DNA of 8,882 bases from Pseudomonadota bacterium (GTDB lineage: Bacteria; Pseudomonadota; Alphaproteobacteria; Rhizobiales; Xanthobacteraceae). The translations under genes and the position numbers were made by a program. The stretch is taken from the NCBI GenBank assembly GCA_021779635.1, contig JAJYAH010000238.1:1-8882 (forward strand), given 5' to 3'. The notes beneath the pieces were generated by a model, which made no database searches, was not told where the DNA came from, and saw only the letters and a list, made by a program, of their open reading frames with translations. Position 1 is the stretch's first letter. Each line of letters starts with the position of its first letter. Shown here one piece after another: positions 7,815 through 8,882 of this stretch.

Positions 7815-7831
7815 GGCGGAGGGAACATGCA

Positions 7832-8882
7832 ATGGCGAGACCCGCAGTGCTGACTGTGGCGGACACGATTGCGAAGAGTTTTCTGCTGGCGGCGGAAACC
7901 CGCGGCGACGAGCCGGCGATCCGCGAGAAGAAGTTCGGCATCTGGCAGCCGACCAGCTGGCGGCAGTGGCTGCAGATATCGAAAGAGATCGCCTACGGAC
8001 TGCACGCCATCGGTTTCCGGCCCGGAGACGTCGCCTCGATCATGGCCAACGCGGTGCCGGAATGGGTGTTCGCCGATATGGGCATCCTGTGCGCCGGCGG
8101 CATTTCGTCGGGTATCTATCCGACCGATTCGGCCGCCCAGGTGGAATATCTTGTCAACGATTCCCGCACCCGGGTGATCTTCGCCGAGGACGAGGAGCAG
8201 CTCGACAAGGTGCTGTCGTGCCGCGCGCGCTGTCCCAGCTTGCAGACGATCGTCGTGTTCGACATGGAAGGCCTGAGCGGCTTTATCGATCCGATGGTGA
8301 TGTCGCTTGCCGAATTCATGGCGACGGGACGCAACCACATCGACGGCCGCGCGGCGCTGTGGGATGAAATGGTCGCGAGCCGCGGCGCCGGCGATCTCGC
8401 CATCCTGGTTTACACCTCGGGCACCACCGGTCCGCCCAAAGGCGCGATGCATTCCAATCGCGGCGTCACGCATCAGATGCGCCACGCCAACGACCTGTTT
8501 CCCTCCACCGATCGTGAAGAGCGCCTGGTGTTCCTGCCGCTCTGCCACGTCGCCGAACGGGTCGGCGGCTACTACACGTCGCTGGCGCTGGGCTCGGTGA
8601 TGAATTTCGCCGAAAGCCCGGAAACGGTGCCTGACAATCTCCGCGAGGTGCAGCCGACGGCGTTTCTCGCGGTGCCGCGGATCTGGGAGAAGTTCTATTC
8701 CGGCGTGACCATCGCGCTGAAGGACGCCACGCCGTTCCAGAACTGGATGTATCGCCGCGCGATGGCGGTGGGCTCGGGGAGCGGATCGGTGCCGCCGTCG
8801 GTGCCTGCGTCGGAGCCCGCGTCGTCCGGCAGCTCGCCGCCGACGATGCCCGCGTCGGGCGTCGGCATGCTCGAGTCGGGGT
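7832..8882 (+). CDS. Long-chain acyl-CoA synthetase-like AMP-binding enzyme, N-terminal part, cut by the window end
   Basis: The frame is open from ATG 7832 to the right edge (350 codons). A strong GGAGGG site (7818-7823) lies eight bases upstream. The enzyme family activates a carboxylic acid with ATP to an acyl-adenylate and then to acyl-CoA. The AMP-binding P-loop VYTSGTTGPPKGAMHS starts near residue 193 (Tyr194). It is followed by FLPLCHVAERVGGYY and by AVPRIWEKFYSGV (Trp285, Glu286), features of the long-chain (FadD15/ACSL-like) branch rather than of short-chain enzymes. Such proteins usually have about 600 residues or more, so the C-terminal half is missing. Residues up to about Gly314 fit the family. 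From about Ser315 (base 8774) the sequence becomes Ser/Pro/Gly-rich and does not fit, probably foreign sequence joined here. Its place after livHMGF suggests it acts on the imported substrate. Confidence 0.85.
   Translation, partial: MARPAVLTVADTIAKSFLLAAETRGDEPAIREKKFGIWQPTSWRQWLQISKEIAYGLHAIGFRPGDVASIMANAVPEWVFADMGILCAGGISSGIYPTDSAAQVEYLVNDSRTRVIFAEDEEQLDKVLSCRARCPSLQTIVVFDMEGLSGFIDPMVMSLAEFMATGRNHIDGRAALWDEMVASRGAGDLAILVYTSGTTGPPKGAMHSNRGVTHQMRHANDLFPSTDREERLVFLPLCHVAERVGGYYTSLALGSVMNFAESPETVPDNLREVQPTAFLAVPRIWEKFYSGVTIALKDATPFQNWMYRRAMAVGSGSGSVPPSVPASEPASSGSSPPTMPASGVGMLESG
8774..8882 (-). other. Anomalous terminal segment, probably foreign: Asp-Ala-Gly linker coding on the minus strand
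   Basis: The last 109 or so bases do not continue the acyl-CoA synthetase. Read on the minus strand from 8880, they encode a low-complexity linker including PTPDAGIVGGELP and DDAGSDAGTDGGTDPLPEP. Asp-Ala-Gly/Thr-Asp-Gly runs ending in a Pro/Glu stretch are typical of linkers in secreted proteins and lipoproteins of Myxococcota. In the plus-strand ligase frame the same bases give 11 Ser, 7 Pro and 6 Gly in 36 residues. The likely explanation is a chimeric assembly join around 8762-8780, but a real insertion cannot be excluded. Confidence 0.5.

Overview
This is a high-GC window with Shine-Dalgarno sites, tight operons and 4-base start/stop overlaps. It looks like an alphaproteobacterium of the Bradyrhizobium/Rhodopseudomonas group. 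That placement rests on remembered similarity of the Liv proteins (for example the basic LivM tail and the basic LivF tail), not on a search.

Layout, left to right. (1) The C-terminal part of an O-antigen ligase/polysaccharide polymerase (plus strand) enters from the left edge and ends at 559. (2) After about 230 bases without a recognisable gene comes a minus-strand type II toxin-antitoxin pair: an AbrB-fold antitoxin (1188-1439) followed, with a 4-base overlap, by a PIN-domain VapC-like toxin (793-1191). A near-perfect 22-bp palindrome lies just upstream of the antitoxin and is probably its operator. (3) Further right on the minus strand is a two-gene ABC exporter: ATPase (3054-3842), then a large permease (1531-3057), again with a 4-base overlap. 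(4) A divergent intergenic region (3843-4103) holds a candidate promoter, an 11-bp direct repeat and an inverted repeat. (5) On the plus strand is a compact branched-chain-amino-acid-type (HAAT family) importer operon, livH-livM-livG-livF (4104-7715). It is followed after about 116 bases by the start of a long-chain acyl-CoA synthetase-like AMP-binding enzyme (7832 to the right edge).

How the genes work together. LivH and LivM form the membrane channel and LivG and LivF the ATPase pair of an importer. The periplasmic binding protein that would set specificity is not in the window. A CoA ligase directly downstream suggests that the imported compound, perhaps a carboxylic acid rather than an amino acid, is activated to a CoA thioester after uptake. 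The exporter and the toxin-antitoxin pair appear to be separate units.

The most notable oddity is the right end. From about 8774 the acyl-CoA synthetase frame turns into Ser/Pro/Gly-rich sequence unlike the family. The same bases read on the minus strand give an Asp-Ala-Gly-rich linker of the kind common in secreted proteins of myxobacteria. The simplest explanation is a chimeric join at the sequence end. I found no clear new biological system here; most of the window is well-organised, ordinary bacterial gene content.
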